Below, piece by piece: positions 33,128 through 44,456 of a DNA stretch of 64,000 bases; positions within the stretch are counted from its first letter, which is position 1; every line of letters begins with the position of its first letter. Made by a program: the position numbers and the translations under genes. A model generated the notes under the pieces. The model saw only the letters and a list, made by a program, of their open reading frames with translations. It was not told the origin of the DNA and ran no database searches. The DNA is taken from positions 1,736,001-1,800,000 of the forward strand of contig JAULSU010000001.1 in NCBI GenBank assembly GCA_030512335.1, in the 5' to 3' direction. Source of the stretch: Immersiella caudata. Taxonomy: Eukaryota > Ascomycota > Sordariomycetes > Sordariales > Lasiosphaeriaceae.

Positions 33128-36100
33128 GCCAAGACCCGAAAATCTATCGACTGTTCGGCCAGTCACTCCAAGGGACGACGCTTCGTCTCGACCATCAAAG
33201 CTTCGTCGTCAAGGTTCCAGAGTTGCATTCGCTCTCAAATCGCTCACCAGCAACGGTAAGGGGCCTTCGCCAGTGACTCTGCGAGTTGTTGTCATCGGTT
33301 CTGATTGCTTCATGTTTCAGCTTCGGACAAGGCAGGCGCGGAACAGATCCAAGGTGCGCCCACGGTGCCCGAGATTCCCAGGCCCAGATCCGGCATTGCC
33401 CACAGGATCCGAAAGATGTCAAGCGCGCTGCTCCGAATCCCCCATGAGCCGACAGTCATTCACCGAAACACTCCAAAGACTCGACCGTCGCTGCCGCAAA
33501 CGTTCCAGCATGTGGAAAAAGTGTGCGAGGACAACAGTGCCAATAGGTCGTCTAATCCGGCACCCTCCGTCACCGAATCCAGCAAAAACAGCCAGTCGGG
33601 AAAGTCGCCTGACGCCTCAACTGCCTTGACATCTCTGGACTCGAAGTTTGAGAAGTCGTTCTCGGGGAACGTTGCCCACAAGAGTATCAATGCTGCATCC
33701 TCGGACCGGAGACAGCATTTTGTCAACATGCATAATGCCTCAGCCAACCGCCGGAATCCCAACTTGTGCTCTAGTCCTGACAGCAACCTCACAACAATAC
33801 AGGAGACAGTGTTGGACCAGGCACCGCCCAGCGTGGTCACGGCCGAGAGAGCGGCAGCCGCCAAAATATTCCTGGAGACGTACTTCAACGAACGCTTGGC
33901 TCCAGGACCCAGTCCGCGGTCCATTCGACTGCACCAGCTTGAATCACAACTCTTCAGCCGACCTGGCGGTATCGAGAGCATGCACCCTAGTGAAATAGAG
34001 GCGATACGGGCAGCCTTCTGCCGGCGCGAGACTGACCACCTGCGGGAGACGCGAGTGATGAAGGCGAGAAGCATCCGTGCCTTGTCAGCGCCGCGCGGTT
34101 CTCCTGCTGCTTGCCTCGTCAACGACTACGAGGTCCTCAAGGTCCTCGGAAAGGGGAGCTTTGGTGTGGTAAGGTTAGTGCGAGAAAAGCAGCGGCGGGT
34201 GGATGAGTATGAAAAGCCGGGCGATGGTTGGTCCGAGGGCGAGAGAAGACAGGTGTATGCGATGAAGGTGATCCGAAAGTCCACCATGTTGCGCACCAGC
34301 CAAGAAGGCCATCTCCGGGCGGAAAGAGACTTTCTGGTTCAATCGGAGGGCTCCAGATGGTATGTCTCTCCCCTGTTATCACATCACTCCTAGGGGGATC
34401 AGTCCTAACGGATGTGCGACAGGATCGTTCCCCTCATCGCCAGCTTTCAGGATGCGGCAAACTTGTACCTGGTTATGGAGTATATGCCGGGAGGCGATTT
34501 TCTGGGGCTTCTTATCCGCGAGAACACGCTGCACGAGACCGTGGCGCGGTTTTATATCGCGGAGATGATATTGTGTGTCGAAGCGGCACATGCTCTCCGG
34601 TGCATCCATCGGGACATCAAGCCGGACAACTTTTTGATCTCGGCATCAGGGCACCTCAAGATCAGCGACTTCGGGTTGGCGTTTGACGGACACTGGTCGC
34701 ATGACACCTCCTATTATAACAGTCACCGCTACAGCCTGCTGAACAAGCTAGGAATCAACGTCGAAGGAGACGACCAAGACAAGAATGACGGCCGAAGCCT
34801 CCAGGTTACCATGAAGTGGGCCAGCAACATCATGGCGGGCATGGAGAAGCACGACAAGAAGAACACATGTGACGGAGAACCGCTGCTAAATTGGCGCAAC
34901 CGCTGCGGCAACCGCACCTCTGCCATGAGTGTAGTCGGAACCAGTCAGTACATGGCCCCTGAGGTCGTAGAGGGCAAGAAGTACGATGGGAGATGCGACT
35001 AGTGGAGCATCGGTGTCATCTTGTACGAGTGCTTGTATGGTCATACCCCTTTTTTGGCAGAGGAAGGTCGGCAAGTGACGAAACAGAACATTATCGTAAG
35101 TCTTGTCTATCCGTGAACGACAGGAAGCACCCTCCAGTTGACACATCCTTGTTGCAGAGGCACAGAGAAACGTTTTGCTTTCCGCATCGGCCAGTGGTAT
35201 CTCATCGGTGCCAGCACCTTGTTGCCTCGCTCATTCAAGACAAAGAGAACCGCCTGTGTTCAAAACGCTATCACTTCAAGGACTTGTATTCGTCATCGTC
35301 ATCGACGTCTGCCGGCGCGGCGGGCGGGTCTGGCCCTCATGCAAACACTCGATCAGCGTCGCAGAAACAGGCCAGCAAGACACCCCGTGACTTCACTGGC
35401 CACTACGTATTCCCGTACGATGCTGAGGACATTAAAGCCCACAAATGGTTCAAGGGCGTGCCGTGGGAACGCCTGCACCAACTGGACCCCCCATTTGTAC
35501 CCCAGCTTCGAGCTGTGGATGACACGCATTACTTTGACGAAGACGAGCAAATCAGCGATTGGAGCGAGAGTGAAACTTCCGAGTCGGAGCCGCCAGAGGG
35601 TGAAGGAAGCCCAGAGACCACGACAAATGTAGCACCAAGACAAGTACCTTCTTTGCAGACACAACAACTAGATGGCGCACTGACCGAGGCCGTCGTCGCT
35701 GCGGCTGTCAAATCACGTTCTCGGGCCAAGGTAGAAGAGGCACGTCTCGCTCTCAGAGGGCTTCGTCGAAGTGTGCAAAAGTGGGCGCTAGCAGCCATTG
35801 CCACCCCATACGACAACTCGCGTCTCCGTGACTTGGATGCGCAGATCAAGAGTCTGCCCGGACTAGCACTCGTCGAGCGAAACATGCTGCGGCAGTTTGT
35901 TCGAGCCTTTGGACGCAAGGACCGGAAACGCCCTCGAGACCGGCTGCTGCGCGATCGAAAGACGCGCGGTGTTGTAATGGACGTGCGGAAGAAGACAGCG
36001 TTCCTAGGATACACGTGGCGTCGCATGCGGCCTCCTGTCCGCCGCGACAGCCTTCCCAGCGGAGAGATAGAGTGCAATGAGTGCACACCCATGGATACAG

Positions 36101-36228
36101 ATCAAGATGGGGTTCTTGATGTTGGCCTGGATGGTGGAGGCGTCAGAGTGAGGGGAGCCTACGGTGGCTGGGGCGATAGTCTCGCCGCGTCGAGAGCCAT
36201 GTATCGGGGAAGAATGAGCTTGCGCTGA
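33069..36228 (+). CDS. PUK1: NDR/AGC-type Ser/Thr kinase with in-frame TAG in the kinase domain (PUK1-like, editing candidate)
   Basis: Four exons: 33069-33255, 33321-34359, 34423-35095, 35158-36228, making 989 codons with a single internal TAG at codon 602 (35000-35002). Residues 1-330 are mostly disordered, ending in a helical NDR-type region (AKIFLETYFNERL). The kinase domain starts with YEVLKVLGKGSFGVV at about 331 and has Lys378 (AMKVI), HRDIKPDN with Asp473, Asp491-Phe-Gly, an NDR-like insert, and SVVGTSQYMAPEVVEGKKYDGRCD before the TAG. Directly after it come WSIGVILYECLYGHTPF and the C-terminal extension (HKWFKGVPWERL, HYFDEDEQISDWSES). The TAG stands where the first Trp of the invariant DWWS belongs. 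No other lesion exists, so a pseudogene is unlikely. In Fusarium graminearum PUK1, UAG codons at this site are recoded to UGG by A-to-I editing in perithecia. Unedited mRNA would give 601 residues without subdomains IX-XI. Confidence 0.85.
34981..35026 (+). promoter_or_regulatory. Predicted RNA stem-loop presenting the internal UAG
   Basis: GATGC (34992-34996) pairs perfectly with GCATC (35007-35011), leaving a 10-base apical loop (34997-35006) with the TAG at its centre. Outside a small internal loop, GATG (34985-34988) pairs with CATC (35017-35020), and GTAC (34981-34984) with GTAC (35023-35026). The candidate edited base is A35001, with U at -1 and G at +1. Fungal A-to-I sites are reported to prefer U at -1 and hairpin loops. 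The fold was read by eye, not computed. Confidence 0.55.
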
Positions 36229-36458
36229 CGAGGCAGCGAGCCACAAAGGTCGCAGGACGACATGGATGGACGCCCAAGGAAGATCACCAGAGAAAGATTG
36301 GGTATTTTCCAACAGAACAGTGATAGGAAGTATCAACATTATAATTTACCTTTGCTAGGTATACCCTAGGATCCGTGACCAAAACTCGTTACATTATTTC
36401 ACAGCCTGCTCATCATCGTCTAATCAATGGAGGCACGCCGGCGTTGTGTTCCATCCCA

Positions 36459-38214
36459 TTACCATGGTCGCTCATCATTGTCCCCTTCATCTTGTGGGGG
36501 GGCAACACCTCCGATTGATGCCTTCGCGTTGATCACCTCCCACTTCAACTCCTTGAGCGCCCTCAGCTCGCTCTTGAAAAACAATAATGACAGCAGTCCA
36601 TCGATAGTTCCAGCCACCAGCCACAGACCGCTCACGAGAATAAGAATAAACGAAACGTAGTTGTGCGGGTTGAACCACACACCAACTAGGCATGCCACCC
36701 AGACGGCCACGGAAGCGAAGAAGTGTCGACCACGCCATGACATCTGGGACCGCTCGCGGCGGTCATACTTTTGCACGACAGCGAGGATCTCGTCGTAAGC
36801 GGAAGAGGGGAAGGCCGGGCTGGTGTCTTCTGTGTTGCTCAGGTGGGTGGTGAAGTCCTTGCTGGTGGGACTAGAGCGGGTGTAGTCGACGCTGGGCCGG
36901 GGTGAAGGTTGGGAAGGGATGTGTAGGAAGGTTCCGTTTTGGAGGGCGTAGGTTGGGATGTGCGTGGACATGGTGCGTGTTTCGAGGCGCGAGTCGGTTT
37001 CATCAGAAGGGTCAGGGTGCTCTTCCTTGCTGGTGAGGCGGAGGGAGTCGGTGATGATTTCAGAGTCGGCACGGGGGATGGCGGTCATGTTGGAGGAGAG
37101 GATTTTGGGGGGCTGGATCGGGGTGAGATGGCTGAGGTTGTTGGCAGAGGCGTTGGGGGAGATGGGATGGAAGGAGAGGGTGGCTTCCATGGCGAAGTGG
37201 TCGCTAAGGGAGCAGCCTAGTTCGGGATGCCGCATCATCATGCCGACGGCGGTTCGGGTGACGCTCCAGGAACCGTTGAGGGCGGTGGCATCGCCGGAGT
37301 TGGCAAAGACGTAGTCTAGTCGTTTGCCACGGTGGTCTACCGGAGTGTCAGTGAGCGTTCTCAGGAGGAGACGTTTTGGCTTGCATACCGATGGTATCTG
37401 GTGGAACGGTAACCTCGGGCTTTCCTGGGCCGAGTAGCTTCTGCTGCTCCTTGCTCCAGCGCCATGTGTTGTAAGGACCGTCGGAAGCCGCACCGTTCTC
37501 TTGGATGTTGAACTTAGCAGTGGGGATGGGCCGGCGCCGAGCTTTCTCAGCGGGATGGTCGGCAGGACCCACGGAGCTGTCCGGGCGGAGCACCCGCCAG
37601 GTGTCACGGACCGGGCTGTGGGCTGTGATGATGCGATGCTCTAGGGAGAGGGGGATCATGTTGAAGTCGCCCAAGGCAAGCACCAGGTGACCTCGTTCGG
37701 CAGCTCCTCGTAACAGTTTGGACATCTCCCATGCTTGGGCGAGTCGGTGACAGAGATAGGAGTCGTTGGGCCCACTCTCATACGGCGCATGCGTGTGCGT
37801 GTTGAAGACCTCAACGACATGTTTGGGTCCCGGTCCGTATCGGATTTTAGCATGAGCGACGCCCTTCCCAACAAACCAGTCGCCACGCCAAAAGGCGGTT
37901 GGGCGGCCGTTCAGAGGATATCGGAACATGGAGCTCTCGTCAATGGGCCACTGAGAGAGGATGGCCAGGCCGCCGCCAAAAGCGCCGCTGTGGTAGAATT
38001 TGCCATAGGGGAGAATGAACCGCGTCTCGCGGCGGATGCTCTTGTAGTCCTCCTGAGTCCAGCATTCCTGGAGGGCGACAATCTGCGGTTGCGGGTTGGC
38101 GACCGCGAGCTGGCGTCCGATTTCGCTGAGGCGCTCGCGGCGCAACTTGGATATGTACTTTAAGCCCCAGCAGTTGAGCGTCACTACCGAGATCTCGTTG
38201 GGGTGGGTCTCCAT
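36459..38214 (-). CDS. ISC1: Inositol phosphosphingolipid phospholipase C (neutral sphingomyelinase family)
   Basis: Two exons on the minus strand: 38214-37389 and 37336-36459, giving 567 residues; the 52-bp intron is 37388-37337. The DNase-I/EEP-fold catalytic domain has VTLNCWG (Asn14), QECW (Glu50), GDFNMIPLS (Asp183, Asn185), RLDYVFAN after the junction, and LSDHFA (Asp321-His322), all the Mg-dependent catalytic residues. A long variable linker (about 330-470) precedes two membrane helices at about 483-500 and 507-529, as in yeast Isc1. It cleaves inositol phosphosphingolipids to ceramide at ER or mitochondrial membranes. The ATG at 38214 is chosen because METHPNEISVVTLNCWG has the family N-terminus; the frame stays open further upstream without conservation. 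It converges on the kinase gene, with 230 bases between the two stop codons. Confidence 0.93.
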
Positions 38215-38706
38215 GGTGATGGATATCTCTTCAACAAACTGAACTCCCAGGGTGCTCCTCCTCCTCCCACCCAGCGTCGCAATGAGCCGAGCGGTCCGAT
38301 CCGGGGTCTGAAGCTGCAGACGACCGTGATTGGTAAAGTTCCTAGAAGTGGCAAAGGTACCAACAGCAAAAGGAAGTTCCTGGCAGGGGCGCAACTATCA
38401 CGACAGCGTGCGTTGTTTGAATCTCCTAGGCTGTTGCGTGGAGCAATGGATCAGAGTCGCGTCAGGGTCCTCGTGAGATGAGATCTAGGCCTCAAGCTTC
38501 AAGGGATATTGCAAACGGAATTAGATGCCAAGACTTACTGGGAGTTAGGTGGAGCACCCCAGGATTGTCATGGACGCTTCTGCCAATCATGTCGAGGCAT
38601 CTTGCACCACCTCCACAGGGGTTTAGGGAATCACGGTTCAGCAACTACGTTTCCCGGCAGGCAACAACTTTTCAGTCGAGCCTGGCCACCACCAAATCGT
38701 TTCAAT
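38215..38706. promoter_or_regulatory. Divergent promoter region between ISC1 and SWD3
   Basis: 492 bases separate the two start codons, which face away from each other, so this must hold both promoters. No specific site is recognised. The plus-strand frame of the WD40 gene is open through part of it, but the natural ATG is 38707. Confidence 0.6.
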
Positions 38707-40469
38707 ATGTCGGGGCTTGAGTCTGCGAAAGGACTCCTCGCTACGGAACCTCCTTCCAAACGCCGCAGAGTCCACGATGACAGCGTCGAATCCACCCCAC
38801 GCTACGGTTCCCCCGATGCGCACCTTCACGGCCAGAACCTCTCCATTCGCGGCGCGCCGAGGGGACTGAAGGACGGCGCCGCTTCTGGGAGTGACGACAA
38901 ACGGAACCGCTACCAGTCCTCCAGCCCCCGCCGCTCACGCTCGAGATCTCAAACACCAACACCAGCGCGCCCTCGCCAACGCTCTGGAAGCCCAATGTAT
39001 TCCGCCTCGCAATCCCCGCGCTCCCCGCGCTCACGCCGGTCGGGCACCCGGTCGAGATCCTCCTCATCCTCCACGTCTAGCTCGCGCAGCCGCTCTCCCA
39101 CCCACTCACGCTCCTCCTCCTCCTCCTCCGCCCGACGCAGCCCGCGCTCCCCAGGCGTCTCTCAGCCACCACCGCCTGCTGTGCGCCAGCCTATAGCACC
39201 CCACTACCAAAAACGAGTCGCGCTCCGTGGCCACACCGCTGCCATCAGCCAAGTGCGTATCTCCCCCGATGGACGATGGATTGCCTCCGCCTCCGCCGAC
39301 GGCACCGCCAAAATCTGGGATGCCGAGACTGGGGAAAACATCGACACGCTCGTCGGCCACATGGCGGGTGTCTCGTGCGTCGCCTGGGCGCCCGACAGCA
39401 ATTCTCTAGCAACGGGATCTGATGACAAGGCAATTCGACTGTGGGATAGGGTCACGGCTGATCCGGCTCATGCATGTGGTGACGGGGGAAGGGGCTATGG
39501 CGCGGGGTCGGATGCAAAAGCGCGGGGTCGCGGTGCGAAGATGGACTATCGTCGTAAGAAGGCAGAGACGCGAGGCGGCATGACAGGGAGTCGGCCGCTG
39601 CTGGGACATCACAACTATGTCTATTGTTTAGCATTTTCGCCAAAGGGGAATATATTGGCTAGTGGGAGTTACGATGAGGCGGTATTTTTATGGGACGTCA
39701 GGGCTGGGAGGTTGATGCGCAGTCTGCCGGCGCATAGTGATCCTGTTAGCGGGATCGACTTCTGCCGGGATGGGACGTTGGTGGTGAGCTGTTCGACAGA
39801 CGGACTGATGTGAGTTGGCCCTGGAGGCTTGGGCTATGGAGGTCGCTAACATCGTCGCGTTCTAGTCGAATATGGGATACATCTACAGGACAGTGTCTCC
39901 GGACTTTGGTTCATGAGGACAACCCGGCCGTCACAAACGTCTGCTTTAGCCCCAATGGCCGCTTTGTGCTGGCTTTCAGCCTTGACAGCAGCATTCGGCT
40001 TTGGGACTACGTTTCCGGAGCAGTCAAGAAGACATATCAAGGGCACAAAAATAAGGGATTTTCGATCGGCGGCTGTTTCGGCTTGCTGGCAGAGACGAAC
40101 AAACAATCACTCGCGTTTGTGGCTTCAGCCAGCGAGGACGGCGACATCGTGCTCTGGGACGTCATAACCAAGCAGATAGTGCAGCGGATTGAGGGGGCAC
40201 ACGAGGGGGTCTGCTTTTGGGTCGACGTTCACGGTGGTACTCTGGTGAGTGCCGGACAGGACGGCACGATTGAGGTCTTTGGGCATGCTGGAGCTGTGGC
40301 TTTGGGAGAGAGGATGACGAATGGCACAGACGGGGAGGTGAACGGTGTGGATGGCAGGCAGGGCAGTATATCCCCTAATGCGGTTGCGATGGCGGACGAC
40401 GAGCTGCAGCGTCAGATTGAGGAAGATTCGGGATCGCCGCTACGACAGGTGAAGGAGGAGCAAATCTAG
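38707..40469 (+). CDS. SWD3: WD40 protein, COMPASS subunit Swd3/WDR5 type, with RS-rich N-terminus
   Basis: Two exons: 38707-39809 and 39866-40469, giving 568 residues. Residues about 1-160 are disordered, with a KRRR motif near 18 and a dense Arg-Ser region (about 70-155). The seven-bladed WD40 propeller runs from about 166 (RVALRGHTAAISQVRISPDGRW) to about 500. Blocks include GHHNYVYCLAFSPKGNILASGSYDEAVF (given here in short), RSLPAHSDPVSGIDF and HEDNPAVTNVCFSPNGRF, characteristic of WDR5/Swd3. A basic, Gly-rich insert sits between the second and third repeats. In COMPASS this subunit supports Set1 methylation of histone H3 lysine 4. Yeast Swd3 is much shorter and lacks the RS arm. The intron (56 bp, GCTAAC branch) splits the DGLI-RIWD strand. 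Confidence 0.88.
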
Positions 40470-42271
40470 AGAGAAGCGCTCGGCGAGATGCGCCTCTGGC
40501 AGTAATACCAGTTGCCGATAGCTTGAAGATTATGTGCGAAGGCACAAAACCTTATCTCGGCGCCTGACGCCCCTGATCTCTACGTGACTGTAGGTCAAAT
40601 CTTCCCCCATTGCAGTCGTTTTCCGACCATTTGCTTTTGGGTTCTCCCACCTCGCGGCTGCCCTGATATTTTGTTCAATCCTAGCATCGCCATGCTGGCC
40701 CAACTCATCGGGCCTCCTGGCCTCGGCCGCAGCTCTAGCGTAGACAACCTGGGCCATGATGTTTTTAAAGTGACACTATGTGTCCATACCAAATATGTCG
40801 CAGGTTCCCTCAACTCTTGCTCCCAGATTCTCCCTTCTGTGACTCCAACACATCGACATCTAACTCTTCCATCACCTCAAGAACCAAGACAAGACTGTCT
40901 AGGAAGGAGTTGACTGCAACGCGCAGCATGCGGTTTGTACTCGCTTTGTACTCAACTCGGAGGACGGACTCTCCATCTGCACCAGGCCCCGCGACCGTGG
41001 AGAAATGTCGTTGAACAAGAGGTGATAGCTCTTTATCGACGGCCAGCGCGTTTTGAGCAATGGCTGCGAGGCGGGGTTCGGGAAAGGGAATGTCTAGCGT
41101 TCTGCATTGCGGGGATAGGTTAACAAATGATGCACCGGGTAAACCTGTAAATGGGTTTATTTTTTAGCGGGTTGGGACGTACACGGAGGTCGCGAAGGAG
41201 GTCGACATGGTGATGGGGGTTGTGGTCGGGATGATTGGAGGTGACTTTTTGCGCATGGCGACAGCGTCGCGTCCAAGCCCCTCCAACGTTTGGAGCTGGT
41301 GAGACCGGTTGCAGTGGGGCGGAACAAGGGGCACCCGGCCATGCGTTTTGTCAGTGCGCAGGCCGTGTTTAACACTGGGCAGAGGCATCGTTTCAACGTT
41401 AATCAGGCCTCCCCTCGAGTCTTCTCAGGCCTCCGTCGAGTCTTATAAAGCCTTCTTCAATGCAAATAACGCCTTCTTAAGTTTCAATGAGGCCCTTTTC
41501 AATACAAACACCGCCTTGTGAAATAGATAGTAGGCATTTTAAAATGGACAATGAGGTCGCTTAAATGCAACTGATGCCGGCTCGTTAGCTGAAGGTATTT
41601 GCTGGTCTAGGCAACGCCTCCTCTCCTGGGCAACCCGAGAAGGCTGCGGCACCCAAGGGTGAGGGCAAAGGCAAGGCCTCTTGAGGAGAAGGAGGAAGGG
41701 GAGACCTCGGAGGACGAAAACGCCCCTCCGCTGGAGCAAAATAGCCTCTAGTTGACAGTTTCGGTGGCAGTAGAGGGAGAGGCCGAGGTGTATTTGTTCT
41801 TTGTTTTTGAGTGTAGTTTATTTCACTTGCTTTGTTTCAATGAAAGCCAACTACTCCGTAATTAGGTAACTAGGGGTTGCGCCCGCGCTGCAGGGAGAAA
41901 TAATCGAATTTGACTTGTCAGCAAGCTCCGTCCCACCCGCTCTGTTTCGCACTGTCGCCCGGCAACCGAGCACCTCGGGCTTGGTGCCATAACATAACAG
42001 AAAAGTCCCATATATTCCAAAAACGTCGCAAGCTCTCCTTCCATCTGCGCATCTCCAAACCTCAGCTCCCCTTATCCAGCCCTGAGGCTTGCCATTGCGC
42101 ATTCTGATCCCGACCTGTCGCATCGATTCCCCAGTGGCCTCCTGTTAATCACAACCAATCCCGCCTTCCCTTCCGCCTCTGCGACCGAGGCTCCTCGATC
42201 GCCGCGCGCAAGCCCAAGGACGGACAAGTCTACCCAGCACTCACCTGCATTGCGCAGGACCCAAGGCAGCG
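40470..42271. other. Intergenic with a decayed repeat
   Basis: No confident gene in 1.8 kb. The middle holds a degenerate 21-bp array (separate entry). The last 200 bases are the CDC14 leader. Confidence 0.5.
41405..41575 (+). repeat. Degenerate tandem array, about eight units of 20-22 bp
   Basis: Units beginning with an AGGCCT/AGCCTT/CGCCTT-like core recur near 41405, 41427, 41449, 41470, 41490, 41512, 41532 and 41554. The first five translate as seven-residue repeats (for example KAFFNAN, NAFLSFN, EALFNTN) before stops appear. It may be the remnant of a heptad-repeat coding sequence or a decayed minisatellite. Confidence 0.5.
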
Positions 42272-44456
42272 ATGGCGCCTTCTTCCAAGTTCTCCTCGAA
42301 CCTCGGACAGGTTTTAGAAGTTAGACCCCGTCTCCCTCCCTGCTCTTCCCTAGCTGACCGAACCAGTACATCCCGGGTAGGCACAGAATCCCCTGATCGC
42401 GGTGTCGCGGCCGGTTTCGCGGAGATCCCATTCGGTCGCATCCCAAAGAACTCCTCCACTCGCTACCACCCGTGACAATGCTGACCATAGCAGACCGACT
42501 CTATCTCGCATCATATCTCGAAGCTCCGGATGCGACCACGTATTTCCCCTACCCGGAACCAGCTCCGCGTTCCCCTAGCAAACGTTCGCAGAGAGCCCTC
42601 GACGGCCCAACACCAGCAACGACCAGCCAGAAGCAGCCATTTTATTTCACCGTAGACGATACCCTTCTGTACAATGCATTCCACCACGACTTTGGCCCGC
42701 TTCACATTGGCCACCTCTACCGGTTCGCGCTGCAGTTCCATGAGATTTTGGGCGCCAAGGAGAACAAGGACAGGCCGGTAGTGTTTTGGAGTCGAGCGGA
42801 TCCGCGCAGTATGTCGATCCCCGTAATTCGTCTCGAGGTGGTGCGCTAACAGTGTCATCACCAGGCCGCGCCAATGCTTCGTGCTTGCTTGCCTGCTACA
42901 TGGTCTTGATTCAGTCTTGGCCCCCCCATCTTGCTCTTGCACCCATGGCACAGGCTGACCCGCCTCTGATGCCTTTCCGCGATGCTGGATACAGCCAGGC
43001 AGACTATGGCATCACAGTGCAGGACGTTGTCTATGGTGTGTGGAAGGCAAAGGAGGAGGGCTGCTGCGTCCTGGAGACCTTCGACCTCGACGAGTATGAG
43101 AGGTTCGAGAGGGTAGAACACGGTGACTTCAACTGGATCACGCCGCACTTCCTGGCCTTTGCCTCGCCACAGAGCAATCCTGCTACCCGCACACCAGAGG
43201 GTACGGAACAGTGGGCTGCCCTTCCAAAGACCTTTGCTGCAATCGACGTCAATCCCTCGCTGAACCAGCCCTTCAAGAACGTCCTGAAACACTTTACCGA
43301 ACGGAACATCGGCTTGGTTGTGCGACTGAACTCGGTGCTTTACAACTCATCGTACTTTGAGGCTCTGGGGATTCAGCATCTCGATATGATCTTCGAGGAT
43401 GGAACCTGCCCACCACTATCCACCGTGAGGAAGTTCATTCGTCTAGCACACGAGACCATCACGGTCAAGAAGAAGGGTATTGCGGTGCACTGCAAGGCCG
43501 GGTTGGGCAGGACAGGGTGCCTCATTGGCGCGTACCTGATCTACAGGCACGGCTTCACGGCAAACGAGATCATCGCCTACATGCGCTTCATGCGCCCGGG
43601 TATGGTTGTCGGTCCTCAACAGCACTGGCTCCATCTGAACCAGGGTGTTTTCCGGGAGTGGTGGGTCGAGGAGCGCATTGAGCGCAAGCTGCGCAAGGAG
43701 GCTGCTCTCGCAGCCGCTGCTGCACAGGCCAACGGCAACCTGCAGCCCAGCACGCCGATCCGCGCAATGCAGAAGGCGTCCCTGGGTCGCAGCATTAGCA
43801 AGAACGGCACAGCTACTCCCCCTAATCGGGGATCCAACCGAACGCCGCTTGGCGAGATGGACCAGGAGCACACCCGAGACAACAAGGAAGACTATCTCCC
43901 CGCCCCAACGCCTGGCCAGCCAAGGAAGACCCAACGCATAGGCTCTGAGCGCCATCACCCATACAGTCGCGGTAGCAACCCGATCCACGAGACGGTCCAG
44001 GAGGAGGCCGGTGCCCAGAGTGAGACCGCGACCGAGGTGATGTCCATGCACCGAAGATCCCAGGGCGCTGGAGAGTCGGATGAGGAGTGGCATCTCCGTA
44101 TGCGATCGAGCCGCAAGGCCTCTGCTTCGCTCTCTCCGGCTCGGGATAGGTCTGTCAGTCACCAGACCACGACCACAACCACAACCACCATCTACCAGGT
44201 CATCGACAACGATGCATCCAACGATATCGAGAACATCGGCACCGCGGTAGCAAGAACGAAGTCCTACGAACAAGCGCAACGCGCTAGCTCCGCGTCTGGC
44301 GTGCTGACCAAGGTCCGGGGAAGCAACAGCGTTAAGCGTGCGGCCGGTAGCGTCCGAGAAGCTGGTGTTCGGAAGACTAGCGGCCGCATCGGTTCTGTTA
44401 GCGGTGCCGCAACTAGCGCAGCAACGACCACCGTTCGAAAGATTAGTGGTGTCTAA
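42272..44456 (+). CDS. CDC14: CDC14 dual-specificity protein phosphatase
   Basis: Four exons: 42272-42319, 42367-42376, 42491-42808, 42865-44456, giving 655 residues. The 10-base second exon is needed to build the conserved GQVLEYIPADRLYLASY. The Cdc14 N-domain follows (FYFTVDDTLLYNAFHHDFGP, DRPVVFWSRADPRS-RANASC across intron three). The catalytic domain has VRLNSVLYN, FEDGTCPP and the CX5R signature HCKAGLGRTG with Cys335 and Arg341. A long basic, Ser-rich tail (about 460-655) is disordered and likely regulatory. Cdc14 reverses CDK phosphorylation at SP sites during mitotic exit, cytokinesis and septation. The first intron is short (47 bp) with a weak GTTAGA donor; the second has GTAGGC and a GCTGACC branch site. 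The model is divisible by three only with the microexon. Confidence 0.93.
42367..42376 (+). other. CDC14: 10-nt microexon of CDC14
   Basis: TACATCCCGG, flanked by an AACCAG acceptor and a GTAGGC donor, encodes Tyr-Ile-Pro plus the first base of Ala20. It supplies the EYIP segment that the family has before (A)DRLYLASY and that neither neighbouring exon encodes. Confidence 0.75.

Noticed and set aside
34967..35002. Use of GACTAG as a splice acceptor to remove the TAG
   Set aside because: Any upstream GT that could pair with it would delete the invariant APEVVEGKKYDGRCD segment or make an intron far shorter than others here.
34993..35157. Open frame running past the kinase TAG as evidence for a separate downstream gene
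   Set aside because: Its 5' part is out of frame with the conserved WSIGVILYECLYGHTPF. The conserved C-terminal part joins the kinase through the 35096-35157 intron, so it is the same gene.
33069..36228. Kinase as an ordinary pseudogene, or RIP-mutated copy
   Set aside because: Only one change in 989 codons; no frameshift, no cluster of C-to-T or G-to-A changes, splice sites intact, and the site matches a known editing position. An assembly error or a recent null allele cannot be fully excluded.
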